A DNA stretch of 64,000 nucleotides from assembly GCA_052180195.1 (NCBI GenBank), contig CP197469.1. The stretch is one strand, 5' to 3'. Under the pieces are notes generated by a model that did not search any database, was not told where the DNA came from, and saw nothing but the letters and a program-made list of their open reading frames with translations. The position numbers and the translations under genes were made by a program. The DNA comes from Gottfriedia sp002574545. Lineage in GTDB: Bacteria; Bacillota; Bacilli; Bacillales; Bacillaceae_G. This document shows, one piece after another, positions 17,539-25,584 of this stretch (within the stretch, counting starts at the first letter, position 1; every line of letters starts with the position of its first letter).

Positions 17539-18291
17539 ATGATCCAATTTCAAAATATCTCTTTTAGGTATTCAAGTGGAAAAAGTGCCGTTTCTGATTT
17601 ATCTTTTACAATTCAAACAGGTGAGTGTTTTGTGTTAATTGGTCCTAGTGGCTGTGGAAAAACAACAACTATTAAATTAATAAATAGATTAATTAAACCA
17701 ACTGACGGTGAAATTTTTTATCGTGATAAAAACATTAAGGATTATGATGAACATAGCTTGAGGAGAGAGTTTGGATATGTACTTCAACAAATTGCACTAT
17801 TTCCCCATTTGAATGTTGAAGAAAATATTTCAATTGTGCCAGAATTAAAAAAATGGAATAAAGCACAAATAAAAGAGCGCACTCGAGAATTATTAGAATT
17901 AGTAAACTTAAGTCCTATAGAGTTTTGTAAAAGACCGGTCTTTGAGTTATCTGGTGGTCAACAGCAGCGGGTAGGTGTAGCAAGGGCTTTAGCAGGGAAT
18001 CCAGATCTATTATTAATGGACGAACCATTCAGTGCATTAGATCCGATTACTAGATTACAATTACAAAAGGAACTTAAACAATTAAAAACAAAGATTAATA
18101 AAACGATTCTTTTTGTTACTCATGATTTAGACGAAGCATTTTATTTAGGAGACAGAATCGGGATCATGCACGATGGTGAGTTAGTTCAAGTAGGTACGAA
18201 GGATGAAATTTTAAATACTCCAGTCAATCCTTTTGTTGAACAATTTATTGACAATTATCGTGGTAAAGCTGTTGTAAAGGAGTGGGTTTAA
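17539..18291 (+). CDS. OpuF/OpuC-like osmoprotectant ABC transporter ATPase
   Basis: A 250-aa ATP-binding subunit of a quaternary-amine (glycine betaine/choline-type) importer. It has Walker A GPSGCGKTTT, the Q-loop in YVLQQIALFPHL, the signature LSGGQQQRVGVARAL, Walker B LLLMDEPFSALD and the switch His in TLFVTHDLDEA-like ILFVTHDLDEA. It lacks the C-terminal CBS pair present in OpuCA/OpuAA of B. subtilis. ATG follows AAGGGAGGAC. It is followed after one base by the fused permease/binding protein, so the two form a complete two-gene importer. Confidence 0.88.
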   Translation: MIQFQNISFRYSSGKSAVSDLSFTIQTGECFVLIGPSGCGKTTTIKLINRLIKPTDGEIFYRDKNIKDYDEHSLRREFGYVLQQIALFPHLNVEENISIVPELKKWNKAQIKERTRELLELVNLSPIEFCKRPVFELSGGQQQRVGVARALAGNPDLLLMDEPFSALDPITRLQLQKELKQLKTKINKTILFVTHDLDEAFYLGDRIGIMHDGELVQVGTKDEILNTPVNPFVEQFIDNYRGKAVVKEWV

Positions 18292-18292
18292 A

Positions 18293-19819
18293 ATGTTTCT
18301 CACATCATTTACAACGACGCTTGGAAATAGAAAAGAACAGTTATTAACGGCTTTGTTAGAGCATATTCAAATTTCAGTGTTTGCACTAATTATTGCAATA
18401 ATGTTAGCCGTCCCAATTGGCATTTATTTAACGAAAAAGAAAGTGCTCTCTGAATTTGTGATAGGAACTACAGCAGTTATTCAAACGATACCCTCATTGG
18501 CGCTGTTAGGGATATTAATACCATTAGTGGGGATTGGAAAGATTCCAGCAGTAATTGCGTTAAGTGTATATGCATTATTGCCGATCTTACGAAATACATA
18601 TACCGGAATTAAGGAAATTGATCCAATTTTATTAGAGGCTGCAACTGGGTTAGGAATGAACGGTAGACAAAGACTTTTTAAGGTTGAATTACCATTAGCA
18701 TTACCAGTTATAATGGCAGGAATCCGAACTGCGATGGTTATAATTGTTGGAACTGCAACAATTGCTGCTTTAATAGGAGCTGGTGGATTAGGTAGTTTAA
18801 TATTATTAGGTATTGATCGTAACGATATGAATTTAATCATCATCGGAGCAATACCATCAGCACTTTTAGCCATTATGTTTGATTTTATTTTAAGATTAAT
18901 AGAGAAGAAGAGTTTTAAAAGTTTTTCATTAAGAATTATTACTGCTAGTTTTATTTTATTAGCATTATTATTTTCTCCATTAACGATTAAGTCTTGGAAT
19001 AAAACGGAATTAGTAATTGCTGGGAAATTAGGTGCTGAACCAGAAATAATAATGAATATGTATAAATTAATGATTGAGGATGAAACAAATCTAAACGTTG
19101 AAGTCAAGCCAAACTTTGGTAAAACAACATTTGTGTTTAATGCATTAAAAAAAGGTGATATTGATATTTATCCAGAATATACAGGTACCGTCGTTTCGAC
19201 ATTTTTGAAAGAAAAGGCTGTTAGTAGTGATGCAAATGCAGTATATGAACAAGCTGCAGAAGGTTTAGCAAAAAAGTATAATTTGAGTTATTTAAAACCT
19301 ATGAAATTTAACGACACATATGCATTAGCTGTTCCAGAGCACATTTCAAAACAATTTGGAATCGATTCAATTTCAGACACAACTAGAGTGGCAAATCAGT
19401 TAAAAGCAGGTTTCACTTTAGAGTTTACAGATCGTGAAGACGGATATTTAGGATTGCAAAAATTATATGGACTAAAGTTTCAACATTTAAAAACGATGGA
19501 GCCAAAATTGAGATATGACGCAATCCAATCGGGGGATCTCTCGATTATTGATGCCTATTCAACTGATAGTGAGCTCCAAAGTTATCACATGAAAGTATTA
19601 GTTGATGATAAAAATTTATTCCCACCATATCAATGTGCACCACTTTTGCGAGAAGAAACACTTAAAAAACATCCCGAAGTTGAAATAATATTAAATAAAT
19701 TACAAAATAAAATAACGAATGATGAAATGCGTGAAATGAATTACAAAGTTAATGCTGGTGGAAAATCTGCCGAAAGTGTAGCTAGAGAATTTTTGAAGGA
19801 AGAGGGTTTGCTAAAATAA
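18293..19819 (+). CDS. Fused permease and substrate-binding protein of an OpuF-like importer
   Basis: A 508-aa fusion. Residues 1-210 form the permease, with about five or six helices and the EAA-type loop DPILLEAATGLGMNGRQRLFKVELPLALPVIMAGIRTA. After a further helix near 220, residues 235-505 form an OpuAC/ProX-like binding domain (LVIAGKLGAEPEIIMNMYKLMIED, DIDIYPEYTGTVVSTFLK, YALAVPEH). The domain is thus tethered outside the cell. This domain order matches the described OpuF type of Bacillus and similar OpuABC-like hybrids. The likely cargo is betaine-type compatible solutes. ATG starts 2 bp after the ATPase stop. Confidence 0.9.
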   Translation: MFLTSFTTTLGNRKEQLLTALLEHIQISVFALIIAIMLAVPIGIYLTKKKVLSEFVIGTTAVIQTIPSLALLGILIPLVGIGKIPAVIALSVYALLPILRNTYTGIKEIDPILLEAATGLGMNGRQRLFKVELPLALPVIMAGIRTAMVIIVGTATIAALIGAGGLGSLILLGIDRNDMNLIIIGAIPSALLAIMFDFILRLIEKKSFKSFSLRIITASFILLALLFSPLTIKSWNKTELVIAGKLGAEPEIIMNMYKLMIEDETNLNVEVKPNFGKTTFVFNALKKGDIDIYPEYTGTVVSTFLKEKAVSSDANAVYEQAAEGLAKKYNLSYLKPMKFNDTYALAVPEHISKQFGIDSISDTTRVANQLKAGFTLEFTDREDGYLGLQKLYGLKFQHLKTMEPKLRYDAIQSGDLSIIDAYSTDSELQSYHMKVLVDDKNLFPPYQCAPLLREETLKKHPEVEIILNKLQNKITNDEMREMNYKVNAGGKSAESVAREFLKEEGLLK

Positions 19820-19920
19820 ACGAAATGGACTGTCTTATTGATCAGGTGAACTGCTCTAAGCGGCACTTGCTGTTCTATCAAAGTAAATAGTGTCGATCTT
19901 TTATTTAGTAGTAAGCGAAA

Positions 19921-19960
19921 AAAAAGAGGGTTGCCTAAAAACTAAGGCTACCCTCTTTTT
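19921..19960. terminator. Bidirectional terminator between the osmolyte importer and a small minus-strand gene
   Basis: A 16-bp stem with one mismatch (19921-19936 with 19945-19960), A-tract on the left and T-tract on the right, 100 bp after the importer and 28 bp after the small gene on the minus strand. Confidence 0.85.
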
Positions 19961-19987
19961 GTTATCATACGATAAGAACTTTAGTGT

Positions 19988-20179
19988 TTAATCATTATAG
20001 GCTCCAGTTAACATCTCACTTACAAACGCATCATTTTCCCATTCTTCATAAGAGAAGTCTACTGAATACCCTTGATCGGATTTTTCGTCGTCTTTAATCT
20101 GAATGTCAAAATGATTACTCATTACTTTCAACACTTCATTGATTTCGTTAACAGTCCCATTAATTTGTAAAGTAGCCAT
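19988..20179 (-). CDS. 63-aa acidic protein of unknown function
   Basis: A small soluble acidic protein (MATLQINGTVNEINEVLKVM start, then a DDEKSDQGYSVDF stretch). ATG follows a strong GGAGGCGAG on the minus strand. The first 30 residues look like a beta strand followed by an amphipathic helix. No family recognised. It is divergent from ilvE and shares the upstream region holding the CodY-like boxes, one of which (20201-20215) lies only 22 bp before its start codon, so it may be under CodY control as well. Confidence 0.75.
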   Translation of the reverse strand: MATLQINGTVNEINEVLKVMSNHFDIQIKDDEKSDQGYSVDFSYEEWENDAFVSEMLTGAYND

Positions 20180-20200
20180 TTTTTACTCGCCTCCGATTTT

Positions 20201-20215
20201 AATTTACAGAAAATT
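20201..20215. promoter_or_regulatory. CodY-like box 1 (14 of 15)
   Basis: AATTTACAGAAAATT differs from the CodY consensus AATTTTCWGAAAATT at one base. It lies between the divergent 63-aa gene and ilvE. CodY with branched-chain amino acids and GTP represses ilv-leu operons in Bacillus, so context supports it. It overlaps an inverted repeat TACAGAAAATTCTGTA (20205-20220). Confidence 0.6.
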
Positions 20216-20360
20216 CTGTATAAATTAACCATATGATAATCCTTTTAAAAACATTTTTCAAGAGTAAAATTTTGTCGAAAAATTATTTTGAAAAAATGTA
20301 AAGGTTTTCATTGTTGATTTACCAATATTTATACGATTTTTGAATAAATTATGAATTTTA

Positions 20361-20375
20361 AATTTTCTAAAAACT
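20361..20375. promoter_or_regulatory. CodY-like box 2 (13 of 15)
   Basis: AATTTTCTAAAAACT matches the CodY consensus at 13 of 15 bases and lies immediately before and touching the proposed -35 region of the ilvE promoter, a position that would block RNA polymerase. Confidence 0.55.
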
Positions 20376-20377
20376 TG

Positions 20378-20406
20378 TTGATTTATTTTGTAGATTGGAA
20401 TAAAGT
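20378..20406 (+). promoter_or_regulatory. Probable sigma-A promoter of the ilv-leu operon
   Basis: TTGATT (20378-20383), a 17-bp spacer, and TAAAGT (20401-20406), ending 36 bp before the ilvE start codon. Box quality is moderate; support comes from spacing and the adjacent CodY-like box. Confidence 0.45.
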
Positions 20407-20442
20407 AAGTACAAATATTTTAACTCTTGAGGAGGATTAACC

Positions 20443-21333
20443 GTGACAGAGCAACAGATTTTTTTAAATGGTGAATTCGTTCAAAAACAAGATGCAAAAG
20501 TTTCTGTATATGATCATGGATATCTATATGGAGATGGAGTATTCGAAGGGATTCGCGTTTATGATGGCAATGTATTTCGTTTAAAAGAACATCTTATTCG
20601 ATTATATGAATCAGCAAAATCAATTTTATTAACAATTCCTTATTCTTTAGAAGAGTTAACACAAATTGTAGTTGATACTGTAAATCGAAATAGTTTACAT
20701 AGTGGTTATATTCGACTCGTCGTCTCAAGAGGTGAAGGCAATCTTGGGTTAGATCCAACTTCTTGTCCAAGAGCAAATGTAGTTGTCATTGCTGAACAAC
20801 TTGCTCTGTTTCCACAAGAACTATACGAAAATGGTATGGAAATTGTAACAGTAGCAACAAGAAGAAATCGAAGTGATGTATTAAATCCACAAATTAAGTC
20901 TTTAAATTACTTAAATAACATATTAGTAAAAATTGAAGCGAAACTAGCTGGTGTTCAAGAAGCACTAATGCTAAATGATCAAGGCTTTGTAGCTGAAGGT
21001 TCAGGAGATAATGTCTTTTTAGTAAAAGGGAATAAGTTAATTACTCCACCAAGTTCAGCAGGTGCATTAGAAGGAATTACGCGTAATGCAATTATGGAAC
21101 TAGGTGAAACTTTAGGTTATGAAGTTGAGGAAAAATTGTTCACTAGACATGATGTTTATGTTGCCGATGAAGTTTTCTTAACAGGAACAGCAGCTGAAGT
21201 AATTGGCGTATCTAAGGTAGATGGACGTGTGATCGGTGATGGAAAACCGGGCCCACATACCCAAAGATTATTAAAAGCATTTCGTCAATTAGTAGTAGAA
21301 GATGGAGAAAAAATTTACGTAAAACAAGGGTGA
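20443..21333 (+). CDS. ilvE: Branched-chain amino acid aminotransferase (class IV)
   Basis: A PLP enzyme that interconverts leucine, isoleucine and valine with their 2-oxo acids, the last step of the pathway encoded downstream. The 296-aa fold-type IV protein has YLYGDGVFEGIRVYDGNVFRL at the start. The PLP lysine is Lys152 in IKSLNYLNN. The phosphate-binding stretch is EGSGDNVFLVKG, and SAGALEGITR follows. GTG start behind GAGGAGG. It is the first gene of the ilv-leu operon, with ilvD 6 bp after it. The IKSLN-type active site puts it with the shorter BCAT/D-aminotransferase-like branch. Confidence 0.93.
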   Translation: MTEQQIFLNGEFVQKQDAKVSVYDHGYLYGDGVFEGIRVYDGNVFRLKEHLIRLYESAKSILLTIPYSLEELTQIVVDTVNRNSLHSGYIRLVVSRGEGNLGLDPTSCPRANVVVIAEQLALFPQELYENGMEIVTVATRRNRSDVLNPQIKSLNYLNNILVKIEAKLAGVQEALMLNDQGFVAEGSGDNVFLVKGNKLITPPSSAGALEGITRNAIMELGETLGYEVEEKLFTRHDVYVADEVFLTGTAAEVIGVSKVDGRVIGDGKPGPHTQRLLKAFRQLVVEDGEKIYVKQG

Positions 21334-21339
21334 TAAATT

Positions 21340-23007
21340 GTGCGAAGTGACATGATCAAAAAAGGAATCGACCGAGCGCCACATCGGAGCTTATTATTAG
21401 CGGCAGGTGTTAAAGAGGAAGATTTTAATAAACCATTTATAGCGATTTGTAATTCATATATTGATATTGTTCCAGGTCATATTCATTTAAGGGAAATGGC
21501 TGATGTTGTAAAACAAGCAATTCGAGATGCTGGTGGAGTTCCATTTGAGTTTAATACGATTGGTGTCGATGATGGAATTGCAATGGGACATATCGGAATG
21601 AGGTACTCTTTACCAAGTAGGGAAATCATTGCCGATGCAGCCGAAACTGTTATTAATGCACATTGGTTTGATGGCGTATTTTATATGCCAAACTGCGATA
21701 AAATCACACCTGGAATGCTAATGGCAGCTGTTCGTACAAATGTACCAGCAGTTTTTGTATCAGGTGGGCCAATGGCAGGAGGTCTATCTAAAGATGGAAA
21801 GGCTCTATCTCTTGTTTCAGTATTTGAAGGTGTAGGTGCTTTTAAATCAGGAAAAATGAGTGTAGAAGAATTACTCGATATTGAAAAGTCAGCATGTCCT
21901 ACATGTGGATCATGTTCTGGGATGTTCACAGCAAATTCAATGAATTGCATTATGGAAATGCTTGGTGTAGCACTACCGTATAACGGGACTATACTTGCAA
22001 CTAGTAAAGAGAGACATCAATTAATCCGTGATGCAGCAATTCATCTAATGGATTGTATTGAAAATGATATAAAGCCAAGGGACATTATTACAAAAGAGGC
22101 AATTGATGATGCATTTGCACTAGATATGGCAATGGGTGGATCTACAAATACTGTTTTACACTTAATGGCTATCGCAAATGAAGCAGGAGTTGATTACGAC
22201 TTAAAAGATATAAATGATGTAGCTAGAAGAGTACCTTATTTATCTAAAATTAGTCCCGCCTCACACTATTCAATGCATGATGTTCATTTAGCAGGTGGTG
22301 TACCAGCAATAATTAAAGAGCTAACTACTATTCCTGGAGCCATTAATAGTGACCGCATTACAATTACGGGAAAAACTTTATTCGAGAATGTGCAAGAAGC
22401 TACAATCTCCAATAGTGAAGTGATTCGTAAAAAAGAAAATCCTTATTCACATACAGGCGGATTATCAATCTTACATGGGAATTTAGCCCCAGACGGAGCA
22501 GTTATTAAAGTAGGTGCTGTTGATCCTTCAATCCAAACATTTATTGGTGAAGCAATTTGTTTTGACTCACATGATGAAGCGGTTGAAGCAATTGACAAAG
22601 GTCTCGTTAAAGAAGGGCATGTCGTTGTCATTCGATATGAGGGTCCAAAAGGTGGGCCTGGAATGCCTGAAATGCTAGCACCAACTTCTTCAATTGTCGG
22701 AAGAGGTTTAGGAACAAAAGTTGCGTTAATTACAGATGGTCGTTTTTCGGGTGCTACAAGAGGAATTGCTATCGGACATATTTCTCCAGAAGCGGCTGAA
22801 GGTGGACCAATTGCATATATTGAAGACGGCGATGAAATCATCATCGATCTTTTATCAAGAAGTATCACATTATCAGTATCAAACGAAACATTAGAATTTC
22901 GTAAAAATACAAATATATTACATGAACCAAAAGTTAAAACGGGTTATTTAGCAAGATATGCCAAGTTAGTAACATCTGCTAATACAGGCGGAATATTAAA
23001 AATATGA
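21340..23007 (+). CDS. ilvD: Dihydroxy-acid dehydratase IlvD
   Basis: Dehydrates 2,3-dihydroxy-isovalerate and 2,3-dihydroxy-3-methylvalerate to the 2-oxo acids, using an iron-sulfur cluster. The 555-aa product is of normal length. Candidate cluster ligands include Cys119 in NCDKITPGM and Cys192 in CPTCGSCSGMFTANSMNC. MGGSTNTVLHL and the C-terminal GRFSGATRG with HISPEAAEGGPIA are the other family motifs. GTG start 6 bp after ilvE, with the ribosome binding site AAGGGTGAT overlapping the end of ilvE. The T-box leader for ilvB starts within a few bases of its stop codon. Confidence 0.96.
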   Translation: MRSDMIKKGIDRAPHRSLLLAAGVKEEDFNKPFIAICNSYIDIVPGHIHLREMADVVKQAIRDAGGVPFEFNTIGVDDGIAMGHIGMRYSLPSREIIADAAETVINAHWFDGVFYMPNCDKITPGMLMAAVRTNVPAVFVSGGPMAGGLSKDGKALSLVSVFEGVGAFKSGKMSVEELLDIEKSACPTCGSCSGMFTANSMNCIMEMLGVALPYNGTILATSKERHQLIRDAAIHLMDCIENDIKPRDIITKEAIDDAFALDMAMGGSTNTVLHLMAIANEAGVDYDLKDINDVARRVPYLSKISPASHYSMHDVHLAGGVPAIIKELTTIPGAINSDRITITGKTLFENVQEATISNSEVIRKKENPYSHTGGLSILHGNLAPDGAVIKVGAVDPSIQTFIGEAICFDSHDEAVEAIDKGLVKEGHVVVIRYEGPKGGPGMPEMLAPTSSIVGRGLGTKVALITDGRFSGATRGIAIGHISPEAAEGGPIAYIEDGDEIIIDLLSRSITLSVSNETLEFRKNTNILHEPKVKTGYLARYAKLVTSANTGGILKI

Positions 23008-23011
23008 AAAA

Positions 23012-23277
23012 GCATTGAAAGAGAAAAGTAGTTATGAAAAGGATCTTCAGAGAGTCGGTGGCTGGTGTGAACCGATGACCTTGATTAATGAAACTCACTC
23101 TTGAGTGTCAAGCTGAATTAATTTGTAATGTAGGCTTGAACGTTGGTCACGTTATAACCAGATTTTGGTTAGCCAAAATCCCAAAGTTAGGTTATTAACC
23201 TAAGAAGAAGGGTGGTACCGCGAAAAGTCTTTCGCCCCTTCAGCATCTGCTGAAGTGTGGAGTTATGGCTTTTTTTA
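23012..23277 (+). ncRNA. T-box riboswitch leader (leucine-type specifier) before ilvB
   Basis: A full T-box leader. The Stem I core has AGAGAG (23049-23054) and the GGTGGCTGGTGTGAACC apical region. The specifier region reads ATGAAACTCACTC; CTC at 23094-23096 (Leu) sits where the codon is expected. A stem-loop 23161-23180 and a second at 23187-23203 follow. The T-box core AAGGGTGGTACCGCG is at 23208-23222, with TGGT (23213-23216) to pair with the tRNA acceptor end. A terminator hairpin ends in seven T (23270-23276). Uncharged tRNA would favour antitermination and expression of ilvB onward. It is intra-operonic and starts right after ilvD. Confidence 0.93.
23208..23222 (+). promoter_or_regulatory. 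T-box core/antiterminator sequence
   Basis: AAGGGTGGTACCGCG, the near-invariant T-box motif. The TGGT bulge base T23216 matches a discriminator A, as in tRNA-Leu, tRNA-Ile and tRNA-Val. Confidence 0.95.
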
Positions 23278-23326
23278 TTGCGAATAAATGGGTAAATCTT
23301 ATCCGAAAATGGAGGGAAAAGTAGAA

Positions 23327-25030
23327 ATGAGTCATCATTCGATGAGAACTCTGTCAAAAGAATTGTCAGGTGCAAATTTACTAATTGATGCTTTGAAAAA
23401 TGAAAATGTTGAAATGATTTTTGGTTACCCTGGAGGGGCAGTATTACCATTATATGATGCACTTTATGATGCTGATATCCCTCACATACTTGCAAGACAT
23501 GAACAAGGGGCGATCCACGCTGCAGAAGGATATGCACGAGTGACTGGTCGTCCAGGAGTTGTCATTGCAACAAGTGGACCAGGTGCAACAAATGTAGTCA
23601 CTGGTTTAGCAGATGCAATGATGGATTCATTACCACTAGTTGTTTTCACTGGTCAGGTTGCTACAAATGTAATCGGAACGGATGCCTTTCAAGAAGCAGA
23701 TGTGATTGGAATTACAATGCCAGTAACAAAACATAACTACCAAGTGCGTAATGTTGAAGATGTCCCACAAATCGTAAAAGAAGCATTCCATATTGCTTCA
23801 ACAGGCCGCCCAGGTCCAGTCGTTATTGATCTACCAAAAAATATGATGGTTGAAAAAGGAGTGAAAAAAGACGAAGTAGAAGTTCAATTACCGGGTTATC
23901 AACCGACTTATGAACCAAATTATATTCAAATAACAAAATTAATAGAAGCGATTGAAAAAGCTAAAAAACCAGTCGTTCTAGCTGGCGCAGGTATATTACA
24001 TGCAAAAGCAGCTGATGAGTTTACCGAATTTATCAAAAAGTACAATATCCCAGTTGTCAATACGCTATTAGGACTAGGTGGTTTTCCAGCAAATGAGGAA
24101 TTATTCCTTGGAATGGGTGGTATGCACGGAACTTATACAGCAAATATGGCAATGTATGAAAGTGATTTACTAATTAACATTGGAGCAAGATTTGATGATA
24201 GGCTGACGGGTAATTTAGCACACTTTGCTAAAAATGCGATTGTAGCACATATCGATATAGATCCTGCCGAAATTAACAAAGTTATTCCGACAAATATTCC
24301 AATCGTTGGATGTGCTAAAGAAGTTCTAAAAGTTCTATTAAAACAAAAAGTAGATAAACAAAATCATAGTGAATGGTTAGAACTACTTAAAAGTCGTAAA
24401 GAGTCGTTTCCACTGCAGTATGAACCGAGTAGAGAAGTCATTAAACCACAAACTGTCTTAACTATACTCCATTCGATTACAAAAGGGAAAGCGACGATTT
24501 CCACAGATGTAGGTCAACATCAAATGTGGGCGGCACAGTATTATCCTTTTGACGAGCCACATAAATGGATTACATCAGGTGGACTTGGAACGATGGGATT
24601 TGGATTACCTGCTGCTATTGGTGCACAATTTGCAAAGCCTGATGAATTAGTTGTCGCCATCGTAGGTGATGCCGGATTCCAAATGACATTGCAGGAATTG
24701 AGCATGATCAAAGAACATAATTTACAAGTTAAAATTTTAATTTTAAATAACGCAGCATTAGGAATGGTAAGACAGTGGCAATCCGCATTTTATAATGACC
24801 GCTTCTCTAGTTCTCTATTAGACTGCCAGCCTAGTTTCACGAAACTTGCTGAAGCTTACGGTATTAAAGGGATTACAATATCCGATCCAAATTTAGTTGA
24901 AAGTCAATTAAGAGAAGCAATTGAATTTGACGGACCAGTTTTAATTGATTGTCGAGTTCATCAAGCTGAAATCGTTACGCCAATGGTTCCTCCTGGTAAA
25001 GGAATACATCAAATGGAAGGGGTGAAATAA
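23327..25030 (+). CDS. ilvB: Acetolactate synthase large subunit
   Basis: ThDP-dependent condensation of two pyruvates, or pyruvate and 2-oxobutyrate, to acetohydroxy acids: the first common step of valine, leucine and isoleucine synthesis. The 567-aa protein shows the catalytic Glu region FGYPGGAVLPLYDAL then HEQGAIHAAEGYAR, the FAD-binding middle (PVTKHNYQVRNVEDVP, GGLGTMGFGLPAAIGA) and the ThDP motif VGDAGFQMTLQELSMIKEHNLQVKILILNN. ATG at 23327 is chosen over an in-frame ATG at 23288 because of GGAGGG (23311-23316) and because the shorter form matches homologues. Its stop overlaps the ilvN start (TAATG), suggesting coupled translation. Confidence 0.96.
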   Translation: MSHHSMRTLSKELSGANLLIDALKNENVEMIFGYPGGAVLPLYDALYDADIPHILARHEQGAIHAAEGYARVTGRPGVVIATSGPGATNVVTGLADAMMDSLPLVVFTGQVATNVIGTDAFQEADVIGITMPVTKHNYQVRNVEDVPQIVKEAFHIASTGRPGPVVIDLPKNMMVEKGVKKDEVEVQLPGYQPTYEPNYIQITKLIEAIEKAKKPVVLAGAGILHAKAADEFTEFIKKYNIPVVNTLLGLGGFPANEELFLGMGGMHGTYTANMAMYESDLLINIGARFDDRLTGNLAHFAKNAIVAHIDIDPAEINKVIPTNIPIVGCAKEVLKVLLKQKVDKQNHSEWLELLKSRKESFPLQYEPSREVIKPQTVLTILHSITKGKATISTDVGQHQMWAAQYYPFDEPHKWITSGGLGTMGFGLPAAIGAQFAKPDELVVAIVGDAGFQMTLQELSMIKEHNLQVKILILNNAALGMVRQWQSAFYNDRFSSSLLDCQPSFTKLAEAYGIKGITISDPNLVESQLREAIEFDGPVLIDCRVHQAEIVTPMVPPGKGIHQMEGVK

Positions 25031-25545
25031 TGAAGCGAGTCATTACATCAACTGTACTAAATAACAGTGGCGTACTTAACCGAATTACAGGAGTGATTTC
25101 AAGAAGACGTTTTAATATCGAAAGTATTTCTGTAGGACATACTGAACAAAATCATATTTCAAGAATTACGTTTGTCGTACATGTAGAGGATTTACAACAG
25201 GTTGAACAATTAATTAAACAACTTCATAAGCAAATTGATGTGATAAAAGTAGCAGATATAACAGAAGAGTCAGTTATTGCTAGAGAACTAGCCTTAATAA
25301 AGGTAAGTACAAATGCAACGACAAGAAATGAAATTTATAGTCTAATTGAACCATTTAGAGCCTCGGTTATTGATGTAAGTCGTGATCAGATTGTCGTTCA
25401 AGTAACTGGTACTCCTGATAAGGTAGAGGCTTTGATTGAATTATTAAGACCTTTCGAACTAAAAGAAATAGCTCGAACAGGTGTAACCGCATTTACTAGA
25501 TCCACTAAACATAAGGAGCATGCTCAAAAGCTACTCTCTTATTAA
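25030..25545 (+). CDS. ilvN: Acetolactate synthase small (regulatory) subunit
   Basis: A 171-aa regulatory subunit that activates the catalytic subunit and carries valine feedback control. The N-terminal ACT domain (residues 4-75) begins KRVITSTVLNNSGVLNRITGVISRRRFNIESISVG, with the ligand-binding NNSGVLNRI loop intact. The C-terminal domain (80-160) includes the usual IVQVTGTPDKVEALIELLRPF-like stretch and ends GVTAFTR. It overlaps ilvB by one base and precedes ilvC by 39 bp. Confidence 0.96.
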   Translation: MKRVITSTVLNNSGVLNRITGVISRRRFNIESISVGHTEQNHISRITFVVHVEDLQQVEQLIKQLHKQIDVIKVADITEESVIARELALIKVSTNATTRNEIYSLIEPFRASVIDVSRDQIVVQVTGTPDKVEALIELLRPFELKEIARTGVTAFTRSTKHKEHAQKLLSY

Positions 25546-25584
25546 ATAAAAATATAAAACTAAAAAAATTGGAGGAATTTGAAA

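Noticed and set aside
18481..19107. 208-codon minus-strand frame inside the permease/binding-protein gene
   Set aside because: Low-complexity antisense of a membrane protein gene, no ribosome binding site; plus-strand gene is certain.
22443..22868. 141-codon antisense frame in ilvD
   Set aside because: Shadow of the conserved ilvD frame.
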